Assembly: GCA_003141525.1 (NCBI GenBank)
Contig: PLML01000184.1
Coordinates: 1-41,867 of the forward strand
From: Bacteroidales bacterium
GTDB lineage: Bacteria > Bacteroidota > Bacteroidia > Bacteroidales > VadinHA17
Reading direction: 5' to 3'
DNA length: 41,867 bases
The position numbers and the translations under genes were made by a program. This document shows positions 19,797 to 28,938 of this stretch, one piece after another. A model generated the notes under the pieces. The model was not told the DNA's origin. It made no database searches and worked only from the letters and a program-made list of their open reading frames with translations. Within the stretch, counting starts at the first letter, position 1, and the number at the start of each line of letters is the position of its first letter.

Positions 19797-22205
19797 ATGC
19801 GCTCAAAAATTAATGTTCTCCTGATTTTAATGACCTGTGCAAATCTGTCAGCACAAACCATTCAGCAGCTAGCTGTTGAAAAGATTAATCCGGATCTTCT
19901 AAATAGTCACTGGAAGGCGCAATGGATAGCTCATCCAACAGAATCACTACTTGATTATGGTGTATATCATTTCAGAAAAGATTTTGAACTGAAAGATCAG
20001 CCAAAGGAATTTATTATTAACATTTCCGCCGATAACAGGTACCGCCTGTTTGTTAACGGAAAGGCAGTCTGTTTTGGTCCGGCTCGCGCCGATCTGGAAC
20101 ACTGGACGTTTGAGAGTATAGATATTGCTGCATTTCTGAAACCAGGCAAAAACCTTCTTGCAGCAGAAGTATGGAATTTCGGTGAACTAAAACCATGGGC
20201 CCAATTCAGCATTAAAACGGCATTTATTGTCCAGGGAAATTCACCTTCAGAAGAAATTGTAAATACCGATACAACCTGGAGAGTCATAAATGATCAGGCA
20301 TATTCGCCTGCTCCGGCAAGTTCGAAGGAAACCAGCGGGCAATTCGTTGTGGTAGGCCCCTGCGACAGGGTGGATGCATCACTTTATCCATGGAACTGGG
20401 AAACAGCTGGTTATGATGACCACTCCTGGTTAATACCACGTACACTTGACACTGCACACCCTCGAGGAGTGGGTACAGATATAAACTGGGAACTGACACC
20501 ACGCAGAATACCGTTGATGGACCAAATACATCAGCGATTTGCAACTGTTCGCCGCTTATCAGGAGCTGCTTTGCCAGAAGGTTTTCTTGGTGGTAAAACT
20601 TCATGGACAATTCCGGGCAGCAGGAAAATCATAATATTATTTGACCAGGAAAAGCTGACAACCGGCTACCCTGAACTGCTTGTGTCCGGAGGGAAAGGAG
20701 GCAGCATAAAACTCACATATTCCGAATCACTTTTCGATTCTAAAGGGTCAAAAGGAAACAGGAATGAAATAGAAGGAAAATCTATTCTTGGGTATTCTGA
20801 TTACTTTTTACCCGACGGAAAGTCAGACAGGTTGTTTCGTCCTCTCTGGTTTCGTACATGGCGATATCTTCAGATGGAGATAGAAACAGGAAGTGACCCA
20901 TTACAGATAAATAGCTTTTCAAGTGAATTTACAGCATATCCGTTAAAAGAGAATGCTGTATTTGAATCTGACCAGCCGGATTTAAAAAAAATCTGGAATG
21001 TTGGCTGGAGAACAGCCCGGCTTTGCGCGAATGAAACCTATTTTGATTGTCCCTATTACGAGCAGTTGCAATATATTGGTGATACCCGGATTCAGGCTCT
21101 GATATCTCTCTATGTGTCAGGTGATGACCGTCTGGTCAGGAATGCAATTCTGAACCTTAATGAGTCGCAGTTTTATGAAGGACTGACCCGGAGCAGATAT
21201 CCATCGGCTAATCCTCAGATTATTCCGCCATTCTCATTGTATTGGGTAGATATGGTTAATGATTACTGGACACTCAGGGACGATCCTGAATTCATAAAAA
21301 GTTTTTTGCCGGGCATCGAAAGTGTTCTTGGCTGGTTTACAAAAAGGATTGATAAGGAAACAGGAATGCTTGGAAAAGTTGAATACTGGAACTTTGTCGA
21401 CTGGGCAACTGAATGGGCCTGGAACAATGAAAGCGGAATTGGCGGAGTGCCTGCCGGAGGAATGAAAGATGGCAATTCATCAATTTTATCGATGCAATTT
21501 GCTTATGCCGCACAACGGGCTGCCGATCTGTTCAGATATTACGGACAATCGGACAAGGCTGATAAATACTCAGAGATTGCCAACCAGTTAACAAAAGCTG
21601 TATATGAAAAGTGCTGGGATGAACCGCATGGTTACCTGGCAGATACTCCTGCAAAAAAAGAATTCAGCATGCATGCACAGATCTTCGGTGTTCTTACAAA
21701 TACAGTACCTGAAGTCGATCAGAAGGCATTTGTACAACGGTTCATGAATGATACAAATCTGATACAACCCACCATCTATTTCAGGTTTTACCTTACACAG
21801 GCTTTGAAAAAAACCGGACTGGCCGATCTTTACCTTGAGACACTTGGCTTATGGAATGCGATGCTGCAAAAAGGATTAACCACTTTCGCTGAGAATCCCG
21901 ATCCCGCACGCTCCGATTGCCATGCCTGGAGCGCTAGTCCAGATTATGATTTTCTGGCAACAGTTGCAGGGATCCGTCCAGGATCACCAGGATTCAAGAT
22001 GGTTGATTTAGAGCCTGCCTTAGGTAAACTAAGATTCATTAGGGGACAGATGCCGCATCCTGCCGGAATGATAAGTTTTAATTTAAAAAGAGTCGGAAAG
22101 GAGGGTATCAGCGGAGAAATAATTCTACCGGAAGGGTTGACGGGAACTTTTAGATGGAATGGGAAATCAATATCATTAAAAGGGAAAACAAATATTGAAT
22201 TTTAA
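19797..22205 (+). CDS. GH78-like alpha-L-rhamnosidase
   Basis: NISADNRYRLFVNGKAVCFGPARADLEHW; YFDCPYYEQLQYIGDTRIQALISLYVSGDDRL; six-hairpin region; SDCHAWSASPDYDFLATVAGIRPGSPGF. Confidence 0.88.
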   Translation: MRSKINVLLILMTCANLSAQTIQQLAVEKINPDLLNSHWKAQWIAHPTESLLDYGVYHFRKDFELKDQPKEFIINISADNRYRLFVNGKAVCFGPARADLEHWTFESIDIAAFLKPGKNLLAAEVWNFGELKPWAQFSIKTAFIVQGNSPSEEIVNTDTTWRVINDQAYSPAPASSKETSGQFVVVGPCDRVDASLYPWNWETAGYDDHSWLIPRTLDTAHPRGVGTDINWELTPRRIPLMDQIHQRFATVRRLSGAALPEGFLGGKTSWTIPGSRKIIILFDQEKLTTGYPELLVSGGKGGSIKLTYSESLFDSKGSKGNRNEIEGKSILGYSDYFLPDGKSDRLFRPLWFRTWRYLQMEIETGSDPLQINSFSSEFTAYPLKENAVFESDQPDLKKIWNVGWRTARLCANETYFDCPYYEQLQYIGDTRIQALISLYVSGDDRLVRNAILNLNESQFYEGLTRSRYPSANPQIIPPFSLYWVDMVNDYWTLRDDPEFIKSFLPGIESVLGWFTKRIDKETGMLGKVEYWNFVDWATEWAWNNESGIGGVPAGGMKDGNSSILSMQFAYAAQRAADLFRYYGQSDKADKYSEIANQLTKAVYEKCWDEPHGYLADTPAKKEFSMHAQIFGVLTNTVPEVDQKAFVQRFMNDTNLIQPTIYFRFYLTQALKKTGLADLYLETLGLWNAMLQKGLTTFAENPDPARSDCHAWSASPDYDFLATVAGIRPGSPGFKMVDLEPALGKLRFIRGQMPHPAGMISFNLKRVGKEGISGEIILPEGLTGTFRWNGKSISLKGKTNIEF

Positions 22206-22296
22206 TTCTGAAGTGTGTTCACGATCAGTTATTACGAAATTCTGCTGTAACGTAAGTCCGTTTTTATTCTGCGTCCCTTTTAACGGTTAGTCATGC

Positions 22297-23110
22297 TTAT
22301 TTAAAAACCGTTTTACCGGATTGATGGCATCTTGTTCTCATCTTTTTAAATTCAGCATCTACTGCAGATAGCTTTTCATTACTTATTGCATTTCCTGACA
22401 TAGAAACCAGGTTGATAAACAGTACATCTTTAGAGGTAAGTGCAGCAGCTAATGAAACATCTCCCCATTTAAGGAATCCGGGCAGATGTATTCCCATGCT
22501 GAAGAAGTCAATACCTTTTCGGGTATCAAATAAATAGCTTACTGGCGCTTTACGCAGAATCAGGTTGTCTACATTGGCCTCCAATGCACCTGCGAATAGC
22601 CCGGCAAGTCCGGCTTCTTTACTTCCATCTATTGTCACTTTATGTGCTTTGTAATCAGAGTTCAAAAAATGAGTAACTATATTCAGCTCCTTAACCCATT
22701 CACCAATAATTGTTCTCCCAAACCATAACTCCGATCTGGAAATAGCCCGAAGCTTAATCCATTTGTAACTTAAGCCTGCAGAAGCTGACGAGGCTTCTCC
22801 TGTCCCATCCATGCATTTTCGGATATTTGTGAATACTTTTCAGGATTGATTTTTCGCTGACTCCCAAAATATCTCTTAATTCATTTCTTTTTAACCCGGT
22901 ATCAATAGATCCGGAATTCAGAAAAGCGGTTCTTAATCCGTTCCCTTTATCTCTGCATATTTAACAATAGCGTCAAGCCTTAGCTTACCTGCAATTAAAT
23001 CAGCATGGTTTTCAGCCAGGATACGAGGCAAACTATCAGTTCTCTCTGTCTTAAAAGTTAATTGATCGCTTTGATGTGAAATACTGCTAAGGGAAATATT
23101 AGAAACAAGA
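22297..23110 (-). pseudogene. Degraded alpha/beta hydrolase (acetyl-xylan-esterase-like) gene
   Basis: ORF 22297-22812 lacks a signal peptide and N-terminus (RSELWFGRTIIGEWVKEL..., GSKEAGLAGLFAGALEANVDNLILRKAPVSYLF); upstream reverse reading gives SISHQSDQLTFKTERTDSLPRILAENHADLIAGKLRLDAIVKYAEIKGTD* and other short reading pieces in shifted frames. Confidence 0.5.
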
Positions 23111-23156
23111 CTCAGAAAACTATTAAAATATGCAACATTTTCTTATTTTAAGGTTA

Positions 23157-23882
23157 TTATAGCATAGAGGACGAATCTTTATCTAGATAAAGCCATGCAG
23201 CCTTATGGCGCCTCATTATTGACGCAGGAATCTCCGGTGAAATTGAACCATTAACAGTTTTTCTGACAGCCTCAGCCTTCCTTAAATCAGGAACACTACA
23301 GATAATGGAATTCGATTTCATGATCTGTTTTATTGACATACTGATTGCTTTTTCAGGAACATCGTTAACTGTTGGAAACCAGCCTTCACCCATTTGCTGA
23401 TGGCGACACTCTTCATTCAGTTTTACTACAAGATAGGCTTCTTCGGTTTCGAAATCTGCAGGAGGATCATTAAAAGCCAGGTGGCTGTTTTCACCAATGC
23501 CAACAAAGGCAACATCAACAGGATGATTTCTTATTAGCTTTCCAAGACGGATACATTCTTTATCAGGGTCAGCGTTGCCATTAACATAATTGAACTCCAC
23601 AGGTGAAACAATATCCACAAATCGTTCTTTAAGATATTTGCGAAACGATGCCGGATGCGTCTCTGATAATCCAATATATTCGTCGAGGTGAAAGGCTCTT
23701 ACCAAAGACCAGTCAATATCCTCTTTAACTAACTCTTTCAGCATCTCGAACTGTGATGCTCCCGTTGCAAGTATGATATTTGCAGTTCCCCTGTCGAGGA
23801 TTGCCGCACGGATTAATTCTCCTCCCATTCTGGCAGCTTTTTTCCCAAGAATCTGTTTGGTTTCAGAGATTATGATTTCCAT
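23157..23882 (-). CDS. Glucosamine-6-phosphate deaminase (NagB)-like sugar isomerase/deaminase
   Basis: [58 protein letters not shown]. Confidence 0.88.
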   Translation of the reverse strand: MEIIISETKQILGKKAARMGGELIRAAILDRGTANIILATGASQFEMLKELVKEDIDWSLVRAFHLDEYIGLSETHPASFRKYLKERFVDIVSPVEFNYVNGNADPDKECIRLGKLIRNHPVDVAFVGIGENSHLAFNDPPADFETEEAYLVVKLNEECRHQQMGEGWFPTVNDVPEKAISMSIKQIMKSNSIICSVPDLRKAEAVRKTVNGSISPEIPASIMRRHKAAWLYLDKDSSSML

Positions 23883-23929
23883 GTTCTTTTAACAGTTAAA
23901 AGGTTATTTTTAGGGGTAATCAGAAAATA

Positions 23930-25306
23930 TTAAACGGCTACAGGATGGTCAACGATCTCTTCTTTCGTGCGATCCAAGTAGAGTTTTTTACCTTCACGAT
24001 ACGCCCGTGTAGCCATAATTGTAGCTATTGAGTGCCAGAATCCCGTATGAATATTGCCGTTAGGTACAACACTTCTGTTCCTCATGCAATCTATCCAGTT
24101 ATCGAGGTGGTACTTATTTTCATCGCTCAGGTAAACCGGTCCAAGTTTCATACCATATTCTTCACATGTTACTATTTCAGCCTTCCCTTTGTTTATTGTC
24201 TCTTTCATCCCTTCATAAAAATCAAAGCCACCGGTTAGATTCAGATGCTCTGGAATGAAAAACCAACGGGCGCTTCCTTCTCCTCCATGCGAAAACAAAG
24301 TTCCGTCTTTTCCCCGGATACATGTATAATCGCCAAACTTGTTTGCATAATTTGAAGTGTAGGAATATAATAACTTGGCATCGTCATATGTTGCAAGTGC
24401 CTGAAATGTATCAGGATTCTGTCTGATATCAGGCCAGCCAAAAATTCCTCCGTTAGCTACCATAGAATCTGGAATGGCAGTATTGGTATAAAAATGAACC
24501 AATCCCGCAGCATGACTCATCCATTGTGAAGTAATTCCTCCGGAGTAATCGCGGAATATTCTGAATTCAAAATATTTCCAGGGATCAAACGGGACATAAG
24601 GTTTGCCTAAAAGCCACCTGTTCCAGTCAGTATCCTCTTCTCGTATTGCGGCAACATCGGGATCATTTGGAACATGCCAGCGGGGTCCATTATCATTCCA
24701 GACCTGTTCTATTTTTGTAATCTGACCCAATTTCCCGGAAAGAACAATATCCCGTACTTTTTTCTGAACAGGATCGCTAACCCATTGTGATCCGCACTGT
24801 ACAACCTGTTTGGACGCAAGAACTGCACTTCTTGCCAGTTTAGCTTCTTCAACATCAATCGCCATTGGTTTTTCACAATAACAATCTTTGCCAGCCTTGA
24901 CAACTTCAGCCAGGATCTTTGCGTGTTGAAAATCTCCTGTTCCTATCATAACTGCATCAAGTTCAGGCATTATCAGCATTTCTTCTGAATACTTGAACTG
25001 TTTTACATCAGTACCGAAAAGTTTTTTACAGTTTGCTGCAGCTTTTTCCTTATTAAGTTTCCAGATATCGCAGACGGCTACAACACCAATATTTTTGTCC
25101 TTTTCCGAGGTTTTTACCATCCTCTGATGATCGCTGCTGCGACTTCCACAGCCAAGAAAACCGATATTGATACGATCATTCGCACCAATAATTCTACTAT
25201 AGGAAGCTGCACCCATTGACGTACCACTTGATGAAACAGCTACTCCGACTAATCCGGCTGCTGTTTTACCAATAAATTTTCTCCGTGATAATTCACTTTT
25301 AGCCAT
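23930..25306 (-). CDS. Gfo/Idh/MocA family oxidoreductase with Tat signal
   Basis: Tat motif SRRKFIGKTAAG; INIGFLGCGSRSSDH; AGKDCYCEKPMAIDVEEA. Confidence 0.92.
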   Translation of the reverse strand: MAKSELSRRKFIGKTAAGLVGVAVSSSGTSMGAASYSRIIGANDRINIGFLGCGSRSSDHQRMVKTSEKDKNIGVVAVCDIWKLNKEKAAANCKKLFGTDVKQFKYSEEMLIMPELDAVMIGTGDFQHAKILAEVVKAGKDCYCEKPMAIDVEEAKLARSAVLASKQVVQCGSQWVSDPVQKKVRDIVLSGKLGQITKIEQVWNDNGPRWHVPNDPDVAAIREEDTDWNRWLLGKPYVPFDPWKYFEFRIFRDYSGGITSQWMSHAAGLVHFYTNTAIPDSMVANGGIFGWPDIRQNPDTFQALATYDDAKLLYSYTSNYANKFGDYTCIRGKDGTLFSHGGEGSARWFFIPEHLNLTGGFDFYEGMKETINKGKAEIVTCEEYGMKLGPVYLSDENKYHLDNWIDCMRNRSVVPNGNIHTGFWHSIATIMATRAYREGKKLYLDRTKEEIVDHPVAV

Positions 25307-25360
25307 TTTAATAATCGTTTATTTATTATTTTTTATGCTTATGTGCTTATGAAGAAATAA

Positions 25361-26668
25361 TTATTTTTTAATATATTTCAAATCATCGTCCAAAGGAGTC
25401 ATTTTTGGCATTAACAAATGTACAAAACCTATAATAATAAGATAGGACATACCTGATATCAAAAAAGCCCAGAAATAACCAGAATTATTTGCAGTATCAA
25501 GTACTGTTCCTAAGACAATATCAGCAATTATTGCGACTGCTACCCCAACCATTTTACCTATTCCTATTACAGATGCAATTGCTTTTTTGGGAAATACATC
25601 CGGAACAAGAGTATAGCCATTGATCGACCATGACTGATGTCCAGCTGCTGCAAAACCAATTAGAAAGACAGCAATCCATTTGCTAGCTATAACAGGTACA
25701 AAACTTACGGGTAAAATAATAATTGCACAAATCAGCATGGTTATTTTTCTTGATTTATTTATTGACCAGCCCTTTTTTATTAAAGCACCTGATGCGTATC
25801 CTCCGATCAGGCTTCCTGCATCAGCCATTATAAAAATTATAAGGAAAGGAATACCTATGTTCTTAATGTCCAAACCAAATTGTTCTGCAAGGAACTTTGC
25901 ACCCCAGAAAAGGTAAAACCACCATACGCCATCTGTTAAAGTGGTTAAAGAAAAAGCCCATGTCTCCCTCTTTGGTAAAAGTTTAATCCAGGGTATTTTT
26001 TCCGTTGTCTCTTCCTCAGAATCACTGTTAATATATGCTAACTCCTCAATTGACAATTTTGGATGGACTTCAGGTCTTTTATAGGTTCTTATCCATAAAA
26101 ACACCCAGAGTGAACTAAGCACTCCTGTAAAAAGAAATGGTATTTGCCAGTTAGCTCCCTGGACTGAAACAACTGCACCAACAATGAAAGGAGCCAGAAT
26201 TGCCCCAACGCTGGTCGAGGCATCAAAAATACCCGTAGCTAAAGCGCGATCCTTTTTGGGGAACCATTCTGCTACGGTTTTAACTGCAGCAGGAAAATTT
26301 CCCGATTCGCCAATTCCCAGGCCGAAACGCGCTACAATGAATCCTGTTAAACTAAAAGCCGGCCTGATTACCGCGTGCAACATACCGAATATGCTCCATA
26401 TTGCAATCGAAATTGTGTATCCTATTTTAGTGCCAAACCTGTCGATTATCCCCCCCATAAAAAGTAATCCTATCCCATAAGCAATTTTGAAAGAAACCAT
26501 AATGGCGGCATAATCCTTATTTGACCAGTCAAAAAGTTTTTGTAAAGTCGGGGCCATCACGCCTACAATACTACGGTCGAAATAGTTGATAGTTGTGGCC
26601 ATAAACACCAGAGCAAGGATCCTGTAACGATAATTCCCCATCTTTTTGGTTTGTTCTCCCATATTCAA
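25361..26668 (-). CDS. MFS transporter, hexuronate/anion:cation symporter (ExuT)-like
   Basis: INYFDRSIVGVMAPTLQKLF; GLGIGESGNFPAAVKTVAEWFPKKDRALATGIFDASTSVGAILAP. Confidence 0.92.
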   Translation of the reverse strand: MNMGEQTKKMGNYRYRILALVFMATTINYFDRSIVGVMAPTLQKLFDWSNKDYAAIMVSFKIAYGIGLLFMGGIIDRFGTKIGYTISIAIWSIFGMLHAVIRPAFSLTGFIVARFGLGIGESGNFPAAVKTVAEWFPKKDRALATGIFDASTSVGAILAPFIVGAVVSVQGANWQIPFLFTGVLSSLWVFLWIRTYKRPEVHPKLSIEELAYINSDSEEETTEKIPWIKLLPKRETWAFSLTTLTDGVWWFYLFWGAKFLAEQFGLDIKNIGIPFLIIFIMADAGSLIGGYASGALIKKGWSINKSRKITMLICAIIILPVSFVPVIASKWIAVFLIGFAAAGHQSWSINGYTLVPDVFPKKAIASVIGIGKMVGVAVAIIADIVLGTVLDTANNSGYFWAFLISGMSYLIIIGFVHLLMPKMTPLDDDLKYIKK

Positions 26669-26744
26669 TTGTTTTTATATAAAAACCCACTATTTCAACA
26701 ACACTTTTACTTTTTTTTTGAAAATCTGTAACAAATAAAATAAA

Positions 26745-27032
26745 ATGATGTCTAATATTATGATCAGTTATAATAAATTCAATAACGAAAATATGAAAAA
26801 AAATTTAACTCTATCTCTGCTTCTTATTGGATCGACAGGTCTGAAAAGTCAAACGTCAGATACGGCAAATAAGATCGACTCCATTGTTAAAGTGTACGTA
26901 ACAAAAGAAACTCCCGGTTGCGTAGTTGGCGTTGTTAAAGACGGAAAAATTGTTGGATTTGTTATTGCAGACGTAGGCAGACTCAAGAATATTGAATTTA
27001 CAAAGAAAAATGAGGTAATTCAGATTTTATGA
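26745..27032 (+). pseudogene. Internally deleted serine beta-lactamase-like hydrolase remnant (N-terminus joined to C-terminal tail)
   Basis: Signal peptide and IDSIVKVYVTKETPGCVVGVVKDGKIV resemble the start of the family; it then runs directly into VIADVGRLKNIEFTKKNEVIQIL*, which resembles the C-terminal tail; SxxK and downstream motifs absent. Confidence 0.5.
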
Positions 27033-27083
27033 AAAAGAGTGAAATATTATCCTGGAATAACCCGCCAGTTAATTTAAAATGAT

Positions 27084-27251
27084 CTAATTTTTGGGTTTTG
27101 GAGTAACATACAGAACATTCTCTCTCATTCTCACAACTGACTTGTGATGGTTAGAAATAATAATTCCCAATAAGATCAGCACAGCAAGAATAATAAGCAA
27201 ACGAAACGGTCCGCTCTTAATAAATTCCAGAAGAAAAGAGTCTTTTTTCAT
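27084..27251 (-). CDS. Small single-TM protein (55 aa), hypothetical
   Basis: MKKDSFLLEFIKSGPFRLLIILAVLILLGIIISNHHKSVVRMRENVLYVTPKPKN; not in the ORF track because of its length. Confidence 0.5.
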   Translation of the reverse strand: MKKDSFLLEFIKSGPFRLLIILAVLILLGIIISNHHKSVVRMRENVLYVTPKPKN

Positions 27252-27623
27252 TTTCAAACCAGAATTAAGATGAAAAATCAGTTTATTATAAGGTTAAGAA
27301 ATCGAATTCTTCTCTACAAGTTTTTTTACCCAAAAAGCACAAAGTAGTCAAGCAATACAGATAACAGGTAAACCAAAGTTACAAAATTTCTTATAAAGTT
27401 ATGCTAAATTACTATCAATTAATAGTTATGATATTCTGAACCGGAACATTGAAACCTTCAGCCGTGATTTTCACCGAGGCTTGAATCTTATCTGCCATAT
27501 CCCGGGGTCTGCTTAAGCCCAGGTTCTGACCTGAAAGAAATGCCTGGCAAAAGAATACAAAATAAGATTATTGTCAGTGTTAATATAAGTATACCGACAG
27601 GCGTTTTTTATTATAAATTTTAT

Positions 27624-28724
27624 TCAGGTATAAGATAATCGATAATTAGAATATTGAGTTGTGGTTACATTTTGTGATACACGATTCATCCATATAAGCT
27701 GCTCTTTAAAGTTATCACTTAACCTGTAATGCTTTCTATGATCAGCTATTGACTCACCGATAATCTGAATTTTGTTCAGGTCGGCTGTTCCCATACCTGT
27801 CTGATTGCAGAAGTTCAGGTAACCAATATTGGAATAATCTATACCCATCAATTCAATTCCGACACGGTCGGCAGCTAGCCAGTCAGTTCCTGCCACACAA
27901 ACCCTGTGATCGACAGGAGTTCCATCGTTCGGACCATTACCTTCCATCCCTTCAAAACCGTCGATTACAGCCAGATGAGGGTGCAATTGACGCGACATTG
28001 AATAAAGATTATAATTTATTCCCCGAAACCCGCTGCCATGCATTATTGGTTTATCGCTGTTTGTGCCAGCCTTTCTTGAATCACTGAAAGTAAAACCCAT
28101 ATCTTTTATTGGCGAGCCGAATACTATATTCTTCAATGATAAAGTGGCAAATACCCTGTCGTGCGTTTTCATGCGGGCAGCGGAAACTATAAATGAGTCG
28201 GGATGCAGCATTATATGTGAGATCCTCACAGCATGAGGTCTGAAATCCTTTTCATCAAAAGCATAAACTGTATCAAACGGTTCCTGATCGAGGTCAACCA
28301 TTTTTACATTATATTTATCAGCCAGTCTGAAATATCCGAAGTTTTTAAATCCATCAAGAGTAGGGCCATTAGCCGCCGATTCTGCAATAATAACGTTCCC
28401 TGTCTTCCCGATTGATTTGAGAAACTCAAGAATTCCCTCCAGTGTATCAACATGAGTGGAAGCTAACTGAATATTAATGTTCACATTATTTGGTTTCAGA
28501 ACAACACGCCGGTTGCCGATAGCCTGAATAAGCTCCCTGGAAAAGGGCTGAAGCGCACGAAAAGCCATATCGGCCCTGTTGTTGCCTGTTGTCAAAGCTA
28601 CCCTGGAGGAGAATTGTTCTTGTTTTCCAATAGCTGCAAGTGTATTATAAGGTTTGATACAGGTAGCTGCCACACCACCGATTATTGATGTTTTAAGAAA
28701 GGTCCGTCGGGTAAATGTTGCCAT
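27624..28724 (-). CDS. DUF362 domain protein with Tat signal
   Basis: Start at MATFTRRTFLKTSIIGGVAAT (Tat); VVLKPNNVN..., VIIAESAANGPTLDGFKNFGY, DSFIVSAARMKTHDRVFATLSLKNIVFG. Confidence 0.85.
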   Translation of the reverse strand: MATFTRRTFLKTSIIGGVAATCIKPYNTLAAIGKQEQFSSRVALTTGNNRADMAFRALQPFSRELIQAIGNRRVVLKPNNVNINIQLASTHVDTLEGILEFLKSIGKTGNVIIAESAANGPTLDGFKNFGYFRLADKYNVKMVDLDQEPFDTVYAFDEKDFRPHAVRISHIMLHPDSFIVSAARMKTHDRVFATLSLKNIVFGSPIKDMGFTFSDSRKAGTNSDKPIMHGSGFRGINYNLYSMSRQLHPHLAVIDGFEGMEGNGPNDGTPVDHRVCVAGTDWLAADRVGIELMGIDYSNIGYLNFCNQTGMGTADLNKIQIIGESIADHRKHYRLSDNFKEQLIWMNRVSQNVTTTQYSNYRLSYT

Positions 28725-28784
28725 GATCATGTTTTTTTGGAATGAACAAACATACAAAAATAAGATTAGATTGAGAAGACCTGA

Positions 28785-28826
28785 AGTGTAACATTTTCAC
28801 TCACCTCATTGTCTAATATTTTGACA
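28785..28826 (+). promoter_or_regulatory. Candidate activator (enhancer) sites upstream of the tolC-like operon: AGTG-N9-CACT and TGTC-N9-GACA inverted repeats
   Basis: 28810-28826 = TGTCTAATATTTTGACA; weaker copy 28785-28801 = AGTGTAACATTTTCACT; the first nearly matches the palindrome upstream of the sigma-54 regulator gene. Confidence 0.5.
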
Positions 28827-28879
28827 CTTTTAATATTACCAAATTTATTAAATCACTGATAATATTGCATTTAACATTT

Positions 28880-28896
28880 TGGCATATTCTTTGGCA
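28880..28896 (+). promoter_or_regulatory. Candidate sigma-54 (-24/-12) promoter, imperfect
   Basis: TGGCATATTCTTTGGCA versus consensus TGGCAC-N5-TTGC; the GC element is one base further than canonical. Lies about 43-59 bp before the ATG at 28939. Confidence 0.35.
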
Positions 28897-28900
28897 TATA

Positions 28901-28935
28901 GAAATCAGTAATTAGAAATCAGTAATTAGAAATTA
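28901..28935 (+). repeat. Short tandem repeat (GAAATCAGTAATTA x2 + GAAATTA) immediately before the tolC-like ATG
   Basis: Direct reading of 28901-28914, 28915-28928, 28929-28935. Confidence 0.85.
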
Positions 28936-28938
28936 GAA

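Noticed and set aside
19997-20610. Minus-strand ORFs opposite the GH78 gene
   Set aside because: Antisense shadow ORFs; no start context or family signal.
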